Assembly (NCBI GenBank): GCA_947044365.1
Contig: OX345643.1
Location: 3,126,501 to 3,190,500 of the forward strand
Direction: 5' to 3'
From: Petrosia ficiformis
Lineage: Eukaryota; Porifera; Demospongiae; Haplosclerida; Petrosiidae
DNA length: 64,000 bases
Below, piece by piece: positions 26,401 to 38,700 of this stretch. Positions within the stretch are counted from its first letter, which is position 1. Every line of letters starts with the position of its first letter. Under the pieces are notes generated by a model, which worked only from the letters and a program-made list of their open reading frames with translations, ran no database searches and was not told the origin of the DNA. A program made the translations under genes and the position numbers.

Positions 26401-29400
26401 AAGTGATGACATAGTTTCAGTGAAATTGTTCCTTCAGTCCTTAGAGTCAAGGTCATTATCTGTAGACAGTATGGGGTTCATAAAGGAACACCTCGATTCT
26501 GAAGTTATTTCCACAGTTCGTGACTCAAAGGGAGAGCTGGTACCTAAAGCAATTCTACATTATTTCTTTCCTGTTGGTAAAAAAGTTTTTTTGTTCATAT
26601 TCCTCTTCATGGCAATTCTTCACAAGCCGCCATCCAACCATATTACTGAACACAATCGAGTACACTTGATGTCATAAAGCAAGAATGTACCAGGAAGACT
26701 CCAGGAATGACCTACCATCATATGCTTCATCCTCATAAAGGGGAACCACATAAAATGAATCATTCTCCAAGGAACCAAGAAACAAACACAAATCTACAAT
26801 GCACGTAAGCATTGTGCAGGTACTCAAGATAAAGATGAAATTTTTGATCTTATAGAGAAGCTAAAAAACCATGAAGCCAGCACAGATGTTATTGTTGGGT
26901 CTACTCCATGTGCAAATCTAGCATCTAAGCAGCAACTAGAGAGTGTGGTAGCCTTCTGCTGTCACCCAGGAAGGTTTGTGGTTTTAGGAGTTGATGACAC
27001 ATTTGGAGCTGGGAGATTTTATGTGACTATTATTATTTATCAAAACCTTTGTGTTGATGAATCCTCGAACAGGCAAGCTTCCTGTACAATTAGGTCCTAC
27101 CTTCAATCCCATGGAGAGGTGCTTGGAAGATTAATGCACTTTTTTTACCAGTCTATTGAAACACAAGACTTGGTTGTCGTCACTAAAGGCATATGTTACT
27201 GATGGAGAAAAAGCTCTTTAAGAGTGTCCTTTCCAAATGCTGTATCTCTCCGGTGCTTCATTCCAACAGTAGAGAAGGAAATTATTATGGATATTTTTAA
27301 AATACAGGAAGGAGATGTTTTTTTTTTTTGCAATGGTTTGGTAGATGTAGAGTGTAGGGAGGGTTTCAGCCCTAGTTGTAAGTAGTGATATGTGGCCTGC
27401 CTTGGAGTTAGTAGAAAGTATATGCAGTTCTCTTTGAGCTGGATATTGCTTTTCCAGTTATTACTGGACATGGTGCAAGCTTGTGCTGCAGCTGATCAAC
27501 ACAGTCTCATGATATTATGATATTAATGGGCAATTCACGCAAGTGTTATATATAGTACTGGCTTACTTGACAAACATTGTATAGTTATAATTACATGTAT
27601 AGTGATTATTACCTTTATTAATAACTCGATGACTGTTCTGTGATGTTCTTCATTATTTAATAACTGTAACAACTGTTCAATAACATCTTGCTGAAATAAA
27701 ATAGAAATTATTCTAACATATTATCATGTACAAAGGGTTTTAAATAACACAATTAGTAAGAATTATAACCTGTATAATTATTACCCACAATCAGATCGGT
27801 AATGAAGGATTCAATAGGCCATTATTTTAGTAACTAGATTCAGTTAATTTGATCAATATTATGAACTAATAATGTCATTTCCTATGATTGATATTAGTTT
27901 GTTTTAGTTAACTACAACTACAACTAAAACCCCTTTTAGTAAGGCATTTTGATGTTTAGTTAACTCTAATTTACAGGTCTACTGTAATAACAATAAATAT
28001 CTGGCCAATAATGGTCCACTTTTAGATAGTTAACAAAAGCTAAAACCCTTTTTGTTAGCCTAAAATTTTTTAGTTAATTAACTATAACTATAACTATAAC
28101 TATAACTATAACTATAACTATAACTACAACCATGATAAACTAGTCATACTATAACTATAACTAAAAGTGGCCATTATCGTCATAATAAAACAACACTAAT
28201 TGATATTAACATCCTCAGTACCAATAACAAGTACCATTCTTGTTCTTATCTCTGTTTCCATCCATTACAAAATGGACAAAAGCATTCAAACAGTGGCCTT
28301 GATTTTCCTCAGATAGTCCATAATATTAACCACACATTTAGATTTACAAGCTTTGAAGAAATTTAAACATATTATTCCCAGTATTAACAATTATAATTGT
28401 AATTGACCTCAGCCTTGCCAGTGCTTAACAATTATGTACTTACTTGAATTAAACTTTTCAAAGAATCAATTGGAGCTTCTAGTAATACACAAAGAGTGGA
28501 ACTCAACAAAGATGGACTCAATTTTAGAAATGAATTTACATCATCTTTTCCATGTTTGTAGTCAGTGATTATCTTGGATATAGTAAAATTAGCCTGGGCT
28601 AGAAGAGATGGACACAGTCTCTGATATAAATACATCACATCCAACAAATCTGTTAATAGATCTTCAAAATTAATTTCATCTGTAATAATAAAAATAATAC
28701 AAATAATACAGGTAATTACATGTACATACATGTGTATGTTGCTTCAAATTGAAATAAATCTCAAGACAAAGTGTGAAACAACTGATGTATTAATTTATTA
28801 GTGTTTATAATACATTTTGTCACTACAATGAGTTGTGATCTCAGGTCTGGAATGTCATATATAATTAATAATACAAAATGAATGCACTAAAGTGCAGAAC
28901 CCTCGCTAGCTATTGCTAAAACAGCATGGCTTTAGAACAACTTTGCCTAAGTAACCTATTGCAACAGCCAGAAACACATCATTCGTATCAACACTAAGAA
29001 GTCAGTACTACTCATGAATATGCAAATTATGGGGATAGCATGGCCATCAGATCTCTAAAAAACTAACGAATTTCTGGACAAAACTTCACAAATAGCTATA
29101 TAAACACTCGTTAGGACGACAGACAAAATCTAAGAAACAAAGCTTCAAAGAGACAAAAGTTAGTGTTTCCCACTGACATCAGCAAAAACGATAAAATTTC
29201 AAGATGGCGACAGATCGACGAGTATTTACACGGCTGTTTCTCTGCAACAAGACGAGTTCAGAACAAATCGTTTTTATTTCTTACCTATCACTATACCAGT
29301 ATTCTGCAGATATGCTCAGAATACAGTAAGACCTTGCAGTTGTGGAGATCAAGCGGTAACACACACACCAGAAGACTACTATAACCCTCCGCCTACACGC

Positions 29401-32400
29401 TTGGGTTAATAACGTTACATAGGCGCGACTGAGTAACAATGGCGACGGGTCTATTTTTCGACTTTGCACGACTGTATCTTTTCCATTGAAGAGTTTTCTT
29501 GCAAATCGCTTGAATCGCGCAATAGAACTAGTGTGCTCTTTCCTCCGCAATGACCAAGAATCTTCAAAAGTAAGCCGTTGCAAAGATTAGTGGGAACACA
29601 CACACAAACCGATTACTATAACCCTCCGCCTACGCCCTCAGGTTAATGAAATTTACATACACAAAGTACTAGTATATTGTACAGTTATACATAATAAACT
29701 ACATATGATTGTTTTGTTTTTAAAAATGAAGAAGGATGTAGGAATTTTAATAAGGAATAATTATAAATTTTGAGTACTGTCTTCTTTTGGACACCATTCC
29801 TGCAGAAAATATCAATGCTGTAAATGAATTTACTGAGTTATTTAAAAACAGAATTGGAACAAGAATAATAAAAAACATTTTAAAATATGAAAGAGTATGT
29901 AGGAATATATATCAAAAACAAAAAACGCATAGGAACAAGATGACTTCGGCCACAAAATTAAATACCACTTCCACATAACGACCCTACATAAGTATACATG
30001 TATATAGCTAGAGTAAAGGCAAAACACAAAGAAGCAATACTTATGTACGGTTGTTATGTGGAAGTGGTGTTTAATGTTGAAGTGGTATTTAATTTTGTGG
30101 CCAAAGCCATCTTGTTCCTGTGCGTTTTTCGGTTTTGATATATATCCTTACATACTCTTTCATTTTTTTTTAAATGTTTTTTTTTATTATTCCTGTTATT
30201 AATAAATTATGATCATCAATCAGTCTTAGATGTTCTGGTATGTATTGTGATCATCACATGATTACTATCATCAGTGCATCAAAAGTCATCATTTTGATAT
30301 CAATAAATGGAACAAAAAAAAAAAAGCAAAGACCGGTCAATGCTTGAGGTATTGTCTTGTACTATTATGGTAATGGTATACCTTCTGTACTAGTACACAA
30401 CATCTTCATCTTCATTCCCATTAAAACATGGATATACATGTATATGTAAATATAATTGCGTGTATATATATACACATGTAATATATGTATTAGTTAAAGC
30501 ACCGGTGCGAGTGTTGTATGGAAAATATAGCACGAGGGGTGGGGTCGAGAAGCTCATAAAGCACGAGGCGTAGCCGAGTGCTTTATGAGGCTTCGAGACC
30601 CCACCCCTTGTGCTATATTTTCCAAGACAACACGAGCGAAACCGGTGCTTTAACTGGTTTATAGTACAGTATTAGTACTTTGGATTGATACAATGGAGAA
30701 GAAGAATGAAGTACTTAGCGTTCTTGCACTAAACCCGAGGTAAGCGCGTTGTTTTCTAGTGTTATAAACAACATCTGGAAAATATAGAACAGGATGTGGT
30801 CAAAAAAGTGTGCTATATGGAAAATATAGAACAGTCGGTACCTTTGATGTTAGGCGTCAAAGTGCTATAAGTATATGTTATAACACCCTACGAGTGCTAT
30901 ATCAAATTTATAATCACCGAGTATGTGGGCCGTAGGCCCAAGGGCGAGGTGATTATAAATCCGAGTAGGCGTGTTATAATCAATATATTTCATGAACGAC
31001 AAAACCTTTGTTGATGTCTGATGCTTCTCCTATCTTTTTGTCGGCACTTTGGAGAAGGTAAGCATTGTTTTCTTGTAGTCTGTTTTGACGGCAGGTTTTA
31101 TATCTGACCACAGGGTGCTATATCTGATCTATAAACCTGTGGTTTACTTTGATGATTCACCGTATCGGGATATATATATCTATATATTATACATGCATAT
31201 ATAACAGACTAAGTTTTCTACCATACATTGGTAATACTATTATGTACATGTATAATTTTTGTAGATAAAAGTACACGTGTAGCAAAAATTTCTTGAAAAG
31301 GGAAATTATCCAGTTAACAGTATACAGAATACAAGTATTACCTTTGCTATCATCAGATGAGATTTGGTGAGTATCCATCAGCTGATTAGATGTTCCTGAC
31401 ACATCACACAAGTTAGGTATTAGTTGTATTAATGTTTGTCTCATAGATATGAGCGTTTTGATATCAGGCAGCTCCTTCAATAGAGCATCAGGAAATAGTA
31501 TTTGACAAATACCTACATAATTTATAAAGCAACATCATTTTCAACTAGGGCTGAAATAAATAGTACTTTTTTTTGGTATCTGGATATTCGCTTAGTTTAA
31601 CAAACAAACATCCGAACATTTGCTTGTTTTCACAGAATTATTGTCAAAATGTGTTTCCAGCAAAATATCAAATGTTAGCTCACCATTTTGCTGTAACCAA
31701 CTACTATAGATGTTTATAACAACAACCAAAGTTTTTAAAACTATCCATTCAGTACTCTACAGGTATAGGAAGCTGGTAACATGGAGCAAGACACTTCTCC
31801 GAGGTCATTTTATTGCAATTATATTTCCCATGTTCAATTTCCACACATTTGCAAACATTAAATGAATATCTGGATGCTAAAAATACATTCAAATACCAAA
31901 TAACAAACAAATATCTGGACAAACATAATATTCGTTTCAGCCCTATTCATAGTCATTAACACTTCACCTGTGCTAGGGACTTTAAAGTGACATTCCAAAT
32001 CTAATCAAAATCGCAGAAGGCACTTTAAACTTTAAGGTGACAGCACACAATATCATCGAAAATGTGTAGATGGAATGCTTAATATCTAATTTCTTTCTGC
32101 TCACATTTTACAAGACTCAAGGTTCTAACTTGCTTCGCTGGAAAGAAGAGTTTTCATGAAAGCTTTTGACGAAATATTTGCACTTCAATTTTTGTACTAT
32201 TTTAAAACTAAATAAAATGTTGTCATCATGATGTGTGCATGTTAGTTTCTATTTTATATATTTCAAGGATTTTATTATACATTTGCAGCAACTAAAAAAT
32301 TTTTTGAAAAGTTTAAAAAGTTAAAATTTCTTTCACACCACTGCTACAATCGGGAATAATTACGAATACACATGAAATGTTAATAGCCACATACCAGGAC

Positions 32401-35400
32401 AAGACAACTGAAATACACTTATATTATATATATATGTACATGTACATGACTACAGCTTTAGTATAAATTTACATGTACATGTATATCAATGTTTGTGATA
32501 AGCTTATATGGTGCACCATTGACCCAAAGAGCTTCTTATTTTGTACTGCACAGTTTTCTTTTTGGGCCAGATGGTGCAGTTAATTATGATTATATTGTTT
32601 GTTAATTGGCTCAAGATGTATTCCCAATGGGGTACACACAAAACATTGTTGAGCTAATTAATACATGTACAGTGTGTTACAAAAGAAACTTGTGAGTACA
32701 CTACAGATCTGTGTGCGACAAAACGCTATTCCCGAGAGAATACTGCGAGTATGCGCATGCATTCGCACAAAGGATAATATATCACGTGTGCAATGCTCAT
32801 GCGAAATGAAACTCGAGCGATTGCTGTGCAAGCGTTAAGAAACAGCCTCGTGTGAATATTCTTAAACTAAAACTATGCCTCTGGGGAACTACGAGAGAAA
32901 GAATAAAATCATTGTATTAACTTTCTGGAAAAACAGCTAATGCCTCTTCCATTCAGAGAACCCTTGATAAAGAAGGTTTAATTACAACAAGGTTGGTTTG
33001 TAGTTTTCAAAATTTATTGTGTATGTTTAATTAAACCTATCATATATATTATATATATATTTATATATATATATATAATTATATTTCTAGGCAAACAGTT
33101 TCCAACACTACAAAAGATGGATAACAACAGGGTCTGTTGAGCATCAACCAAGGAATGGGTGTCCAAAGCTTTATACTGATGAATATACATATATATAAAT
33201 GAGTGTATGTTGGAGTTAAATACCAGAGATTTGGCTGCCAAGGTGAAAAGTATGTTATCTGAAACAAAAATGTCCATAGCAACTGACATTTGGATAGGAT
33301 AAGAAAGGAGCTTGGATGGACTAAGACAACTCCACGTTACTGACAGATAATTAGAGATGTGAACCAGTTGAAGAGATTGGAGAGGTGTAAAGATTGGCCA
33401 AGAAGGAGCAGTTTGAGACAGTAATCTTTACTGATAAATCAACAATACAAATTGAAAGGCACAGCAGAAGGTGTTGTCACAAAAAGGGTGAACCCAGGAA
33501 ACTGAAACCTAAACACACTTCATAATTTGCACAGAGTTTCATTGCAGAAAAAAAAAACAACAAAAACCGGTGGCATTCGCCAGCAGAAAGCCCCGACCTC
33601 AATCCCATTGAGTTGGTTTGGGGATCCATGAAGACCTACCTACCTCAGAGATTATATACCAGGAATAGATGATACCTTTTGAAATGTATATATAATCAGG
33701 AGCTTATGAGTGCTGTGAAAGAGTGTCTAACTCCAATATGTTTTGCAAACCCATTTGTTGTTGAATCCCACCTTTGCAAACTGCCTTAAATGGAAAACCT
33801 CTGTACACAGCGTAAGTGATTTAAGTAGGCGTGATAAGTGTAGGGATGGGCAATATTTTGATTATCATGATAATCGTAATTAAAATTTCCTGTGATAATC
33901 ATATCGTCTAAATATTGCCATATTGTGGTCACCAAAATAAGCTATGACTTCAGGTTTTCAGTACTATCACATCTAAATCACTGTTTACTCAACAAATAAA
34001 AGGTATCAACTTGATTGTTGAATGAAATCTACATACATATGTAAGGTAGCCAATAATCGCAATAATCGTGATACTTGCATAGACAATAATCATTGACTCA
34101 TATTTTCATAATCGCCCATCCCTAGATAAGTGTTTACTATATATATATATATATATATATAATTATAATTATTATTAAAATTATTATAAATCAACTATCG
34201 CGTGTGTCTGACAAGATGAGTCTGTATAATCTTCCACTTCACAGAAACGATACTAGTATAGTCAGCAAAGGATAGGTACTACCAAACTCTGTAACAAAAG
34301 TGTCAAAGTGCTGTCAGTGTGTTGATTCTACAGGGTGTACAAAAGGACTATTAATAGACAACAACAAAAGCAATATCTCTAATTTTAAAACGTTTTAATT
34401 TTTAATTATTTTTTAATTATTTTTTTGCATTGATTTATTTAATAAACTTGGTAACTAAATGCCAGAACAATACTGATGAACTGAGGTAATTTTAAACAAT
34501 TTATTTATTTATTTATTATTTTTTTGCATTGATTTATTTAATAAACTTGGATTTGAAACTGCCTTGTATTCAAGCTTTAATGGCTTGTCTGTTGAGGAAA
34601 AGATAAGACATGCTTTTTCACAAAATCGATGGTCACTGGCCTCTGATTATGCCTTCCCTTTTGATCAGTTTAATACGAAGGTTTGTGGCCAATGCTATGC
34701 TAGTGAAGTGAACGGACGAAGGAAAACACAAGAACTGTTGCGACTGTGTAGAAAGGCGTTTCATACTTGAAGGAGAGCTGAAGGTTGGAAAGAAAGTCAG
34801 AGTGAAGTTCACTTAGAAAAAAAATAGTAGAGCAAAAGTTTGGAATGGGATTATTGTAAAAGAATCTGCTGTGGATGAAGTAGTACTAAAAAAAGAAACC
34901 TACCAAAAGGGTTGATAAACCAAAACAAACAGTAAGTATTACAATTTATACAATTAATACATTAATATTGTTATTAGCATCATTATATATATATTATCTT
35001 CAATTAGAAACCTAATAACGATGCCTTTATCCTTTGTCTTAGATCACCTGCACCCCCTGTCATCAAGTCTTCTGACACAGCTCTTCCTGTCCCCTCATCA
35101 CCTGCTTCTGTATGTCATAGTGTAGATTTATTCAGTCCAGTAACAAACAGCCTTGGTACTCAATCGCAACGTTACTTGTGCAAGAGTGTAAGTACTCAAA
35201 CGGACGGTACTAAAGTCCGTTCGCGTTGAGTTGGGACTTTTCTCATTAAATATTCGTAGATGAAAATTACTCGTATATGTCGGTTTTACTCATGAATATA
35301 ATTAAAAGCACGCAGTGACACAGGTCCCTGTCTTTCTCTCTGTGTGTTTAACTTGGAACGACAAAGTTACCTCAAGGTAAGTAAAATGGGTGTATAATAT

Positions 35401-35763
35401 TATAGATGATAATGTGCTTCGTGAGTGAATAAAAAATTTCTAGTGATACATAAATAATACGATAGTGTATTTATATTACAATATTATATGTATAGCTTAT
35501 GTCCCGGTACGAGTGCTATATCAGATATATAATCACCGAGCCCGAGGGCAAGGTGATTATATATCTGATATTGCACGAGTAGCGGGACATAACCAATATA
35601 TGTCACGAAAGACAAAACCTTTGTTGATGTCTGATGCTTCTCCTACCTTTTTGTTGGCACTTTGGAGAAGGTAAGCGTTGTTTTCTTGTAGTCTGTTTCG
35701 ATGGCAGGTGCTATATCTGACCGCAGTGCTATATCTGCTGACCGCAGTACTATATCATGTATC

Positions 35764-35795
<32 letters not shown>

Positions 35796-38700
35796 GCTAT
35801 TTTCATGAACTAAAATATTTTGCTAGGTTGTGTTAATCATTATAAAGTCTTCATAATTGTCATCCATTGCTCCAACTTCACAGGTAGTGGTCGTCTCTTC
35901 TTCATCTTCACTGTCATCGTCAGAGTCATCCAACTGGATTACAAACTCGCTGACTTCACTGTCCATCAGTCTATCAATATCTCCAAATGAAGGTTCAACT
36001 TTCTCAATCACATGACAAACACACTTCGTCCATTTCTCACTTGTGATTTGTTCAACCCCTTCGTGTGCTAGTCGAGTTGCCTCGGCCATTGTGAACAACT
36101 TGTTATGCTGTGCTGCGTACCCTTTCACCTGTGCCCATACCAATTCAATAGGGTTGAGCTCACAGTGAGCTACTGGAAGGCGAAGCACTCTGTGTACAGC
36201 AGCTTCAGCAATCAAGTCAGTTCGATAAACTGTTTCCGGTTTGTTGGAACGGATTAATTGTAGAAGCTCTGCCTTCTATATCTGGACTGAAGTGTAGATT
36301 ATGCCTTGTCAGCCAATCCCGCATTTCACCTTTCTTATTGGACATAGTGGGGACCTTTTCAACAACAGCATTATGATACTTCGCATTGTCTAAAATAATG
36401 ACAGATCTAGGAGGAAGATTTGGTATCAATCGATCAGTGAACCATTCCACGAAATGTGTTATATTCATCTCATTATGATAATCACCTGATCCAGTTTTTC
36501 CCCTAAAAATATCAGAGCAATTTGGAATCCATCCCCCTTCCCATCCAGCATGAAGAATTATTAACCTTTCACCTTTCCCTGACTTTACATTTACAGCAAC
36601 ATCAGTCCAGCATTTCTTTAAGTGGTGATGTGCGTTCAGCCAAGTCTCGTCTAAGTAAATTAAATTCCAACCATCATTTCTATGTTGTTTTACTGCCCGA
36701 AGATAAGAATGTCTCTGCATCACAACTCTCAACTGTTCTACTACACATTTCCTGTCATTAATTCGCTTGTGTTTGAAACCTAGCTGTCTGATGATCTTTC
36801 TCAAGGAAGTTCGACCACCCATGAAGATGCCTTTATCATGAACTTCTGTTAAAACTTTGGATATTGTGGGGTATTCTTTTCGAACAAAGAAGTCATGAAT
36901 AGTATTCCGTATGGCTGCTTGATCAAATTGATCTACCATTATTCTTTCTCTAGAAGCTTGGTACCTACGTTTTGGTGATGCAAAAACTCCATCATTCTCT
37001 TTGCCTTCGTTGGCAATTCGTATAACACTGTTTTTACTATTTCCTGTTGCCTTTGCTACCAAGTTGGTCACATTGTCAACTTTTAATGGGACATCAATTT
37101 TTTTTGTTCCTCAAAGAATATTTTTACATTGTTTATTATTTTCCGGGCATCTGCTCTACACCTGTGACCCCTTTTAAAAGCCTTCTGTTCTCTATCATGC
37201 CATACCCTATCAGACATTTCAACCATAGTTTCAAATGTACAAAAAATATAAATTAATGCAAATTAATGACAAAAAGCTAGTAAAATTGTTATTGTTAATA
37301 CACGAGTGAATAAAAAAATGCAAGAAAATGAAATAAGTAATGAATGACAGTAAACAAAAAAAAATTCAAGAAAATGAAATAAGTGATGAACGACAGTAAA
37401 AAGGATTATAATATAACTTACAGTACAGGACTACACGTGAAAAAGCGTGGTTACTATGTTATTGTCAATGCGTGGGATGTGTGTTACTATGGTAAGTTTT
37501 AATTGCGTAATTTTTGAAATTAGATGAATATTTAATGAGAAAAGTCCCAACTCAATGCGAACGGACTTTAATATTAATGACCTAACTAAGGTGAGTAATG
37601 TGTTTATACAGTAATATATTTGTGATGCACAATCTGGGAATTTGCGCAATCTGCAGATTGTGCAATAATAATTGTGCAAACTGTTGAACCACAAATCCCT
37701 CGATATAACACTGTTCTAAAGAGTAAAGATAGCCTTTGATGTTCAGAAAATTAAATATACTGCCCCATAAGTAGCACATACTATATATACCATTGAAGTC
37801 CTGATGAATGAATGGGAAAAGCGTAACTCACTATTAAAAGCTCCAATGATACAACACAACTAAACTACAGATTTCTTCACAAAAACAGTGAAAACAGTGA
37901 AACCAGTCTTTTCACACCTGGCACACAGCCATTTGTTTGTGCTTGGCAACGGCAATAAAATGGGACAGTGAATACTTTGAAAACAAGGGAAGTTTTTGTT
38001 GTCAATATTGCAGGAAATATGGTAAGCTGTCTTTTAAGAAAACACTATGAAGAAATTTGTAGTTTAAAAATAAGAAACTATTTACTTGTCTAAACATGTT
38101 ACAAATGACTGTCTCGTCTGGATTCATCATAATTCATTGTGGACACATGCTATCTGATCATATAGAAATAAATGTATTGAGCTTTATATACATAATCCTT
38201 TCGATAAATACCTGTTGTACTCCTATTTGCAACAACTTCAGATACCTTTCTTCTGCATACAACAAGCACCCAAAATCCTCAAAAGTGTATCTCCAACCGT
38301 TTGCACAATTAGTATTGCGCAATCTGCAGATTGCCCGGAACATATTTACATTAATTTTTTTATAGGAAATAACTGATTTGAAAAAAACGCTTGCAGTGCT
38401 GATTAAGACAGGAGGAAAAAGTTCTTGAGAATGAGATTATCAATGTATCTTTTAGAGAAGATATACCTCCAATGTTACCATCTCCCATTCAGCAAATACG
38501 TCATTTCTGAGTACACCATTAGTTCTTCTCACGCCTGCTGCTCCAGTGATTCTAGATTATAGTAGAGAGAATGATCGACCATACACCATAGATCCAGCAA
38601 TAATTAAAAGATGTAGAGTAGGGTGTCGGTCAAGAAAGAATGTAGCTGGTAAATTAGCGTTGGCCATTTTTACACTTGACGAAAGAAAAACATCTAATTG

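Larger units (their letters stand above)
35213..37568 (-). mobile_element. Tc1/mariner-superfamily element with 43-bp TIRs
   Basis: Ends AAGTCCGTTCGCGTTGAG and its inverted partner (AAGTCCGTTCGCATTGAG read inward from 37568), each next to TA (35211-35212, 37569-37570), the Tc1/mariner target. The TIRs extend about 43 bp to ...ctcattaaatattc. It carries a transposase on the minus strand and, outside the coding region, a copy of the foldback hairpin repeat at 35498-35591. Length 2356 bp. Confidence 0.82.

Noticed and set aside
28085..28130. (TATAAC)n as a telomere-like array
   Set aside because: The unit lacks the G-run of telomeric repeats, the array is short and it lies inside a dispersed repeat.
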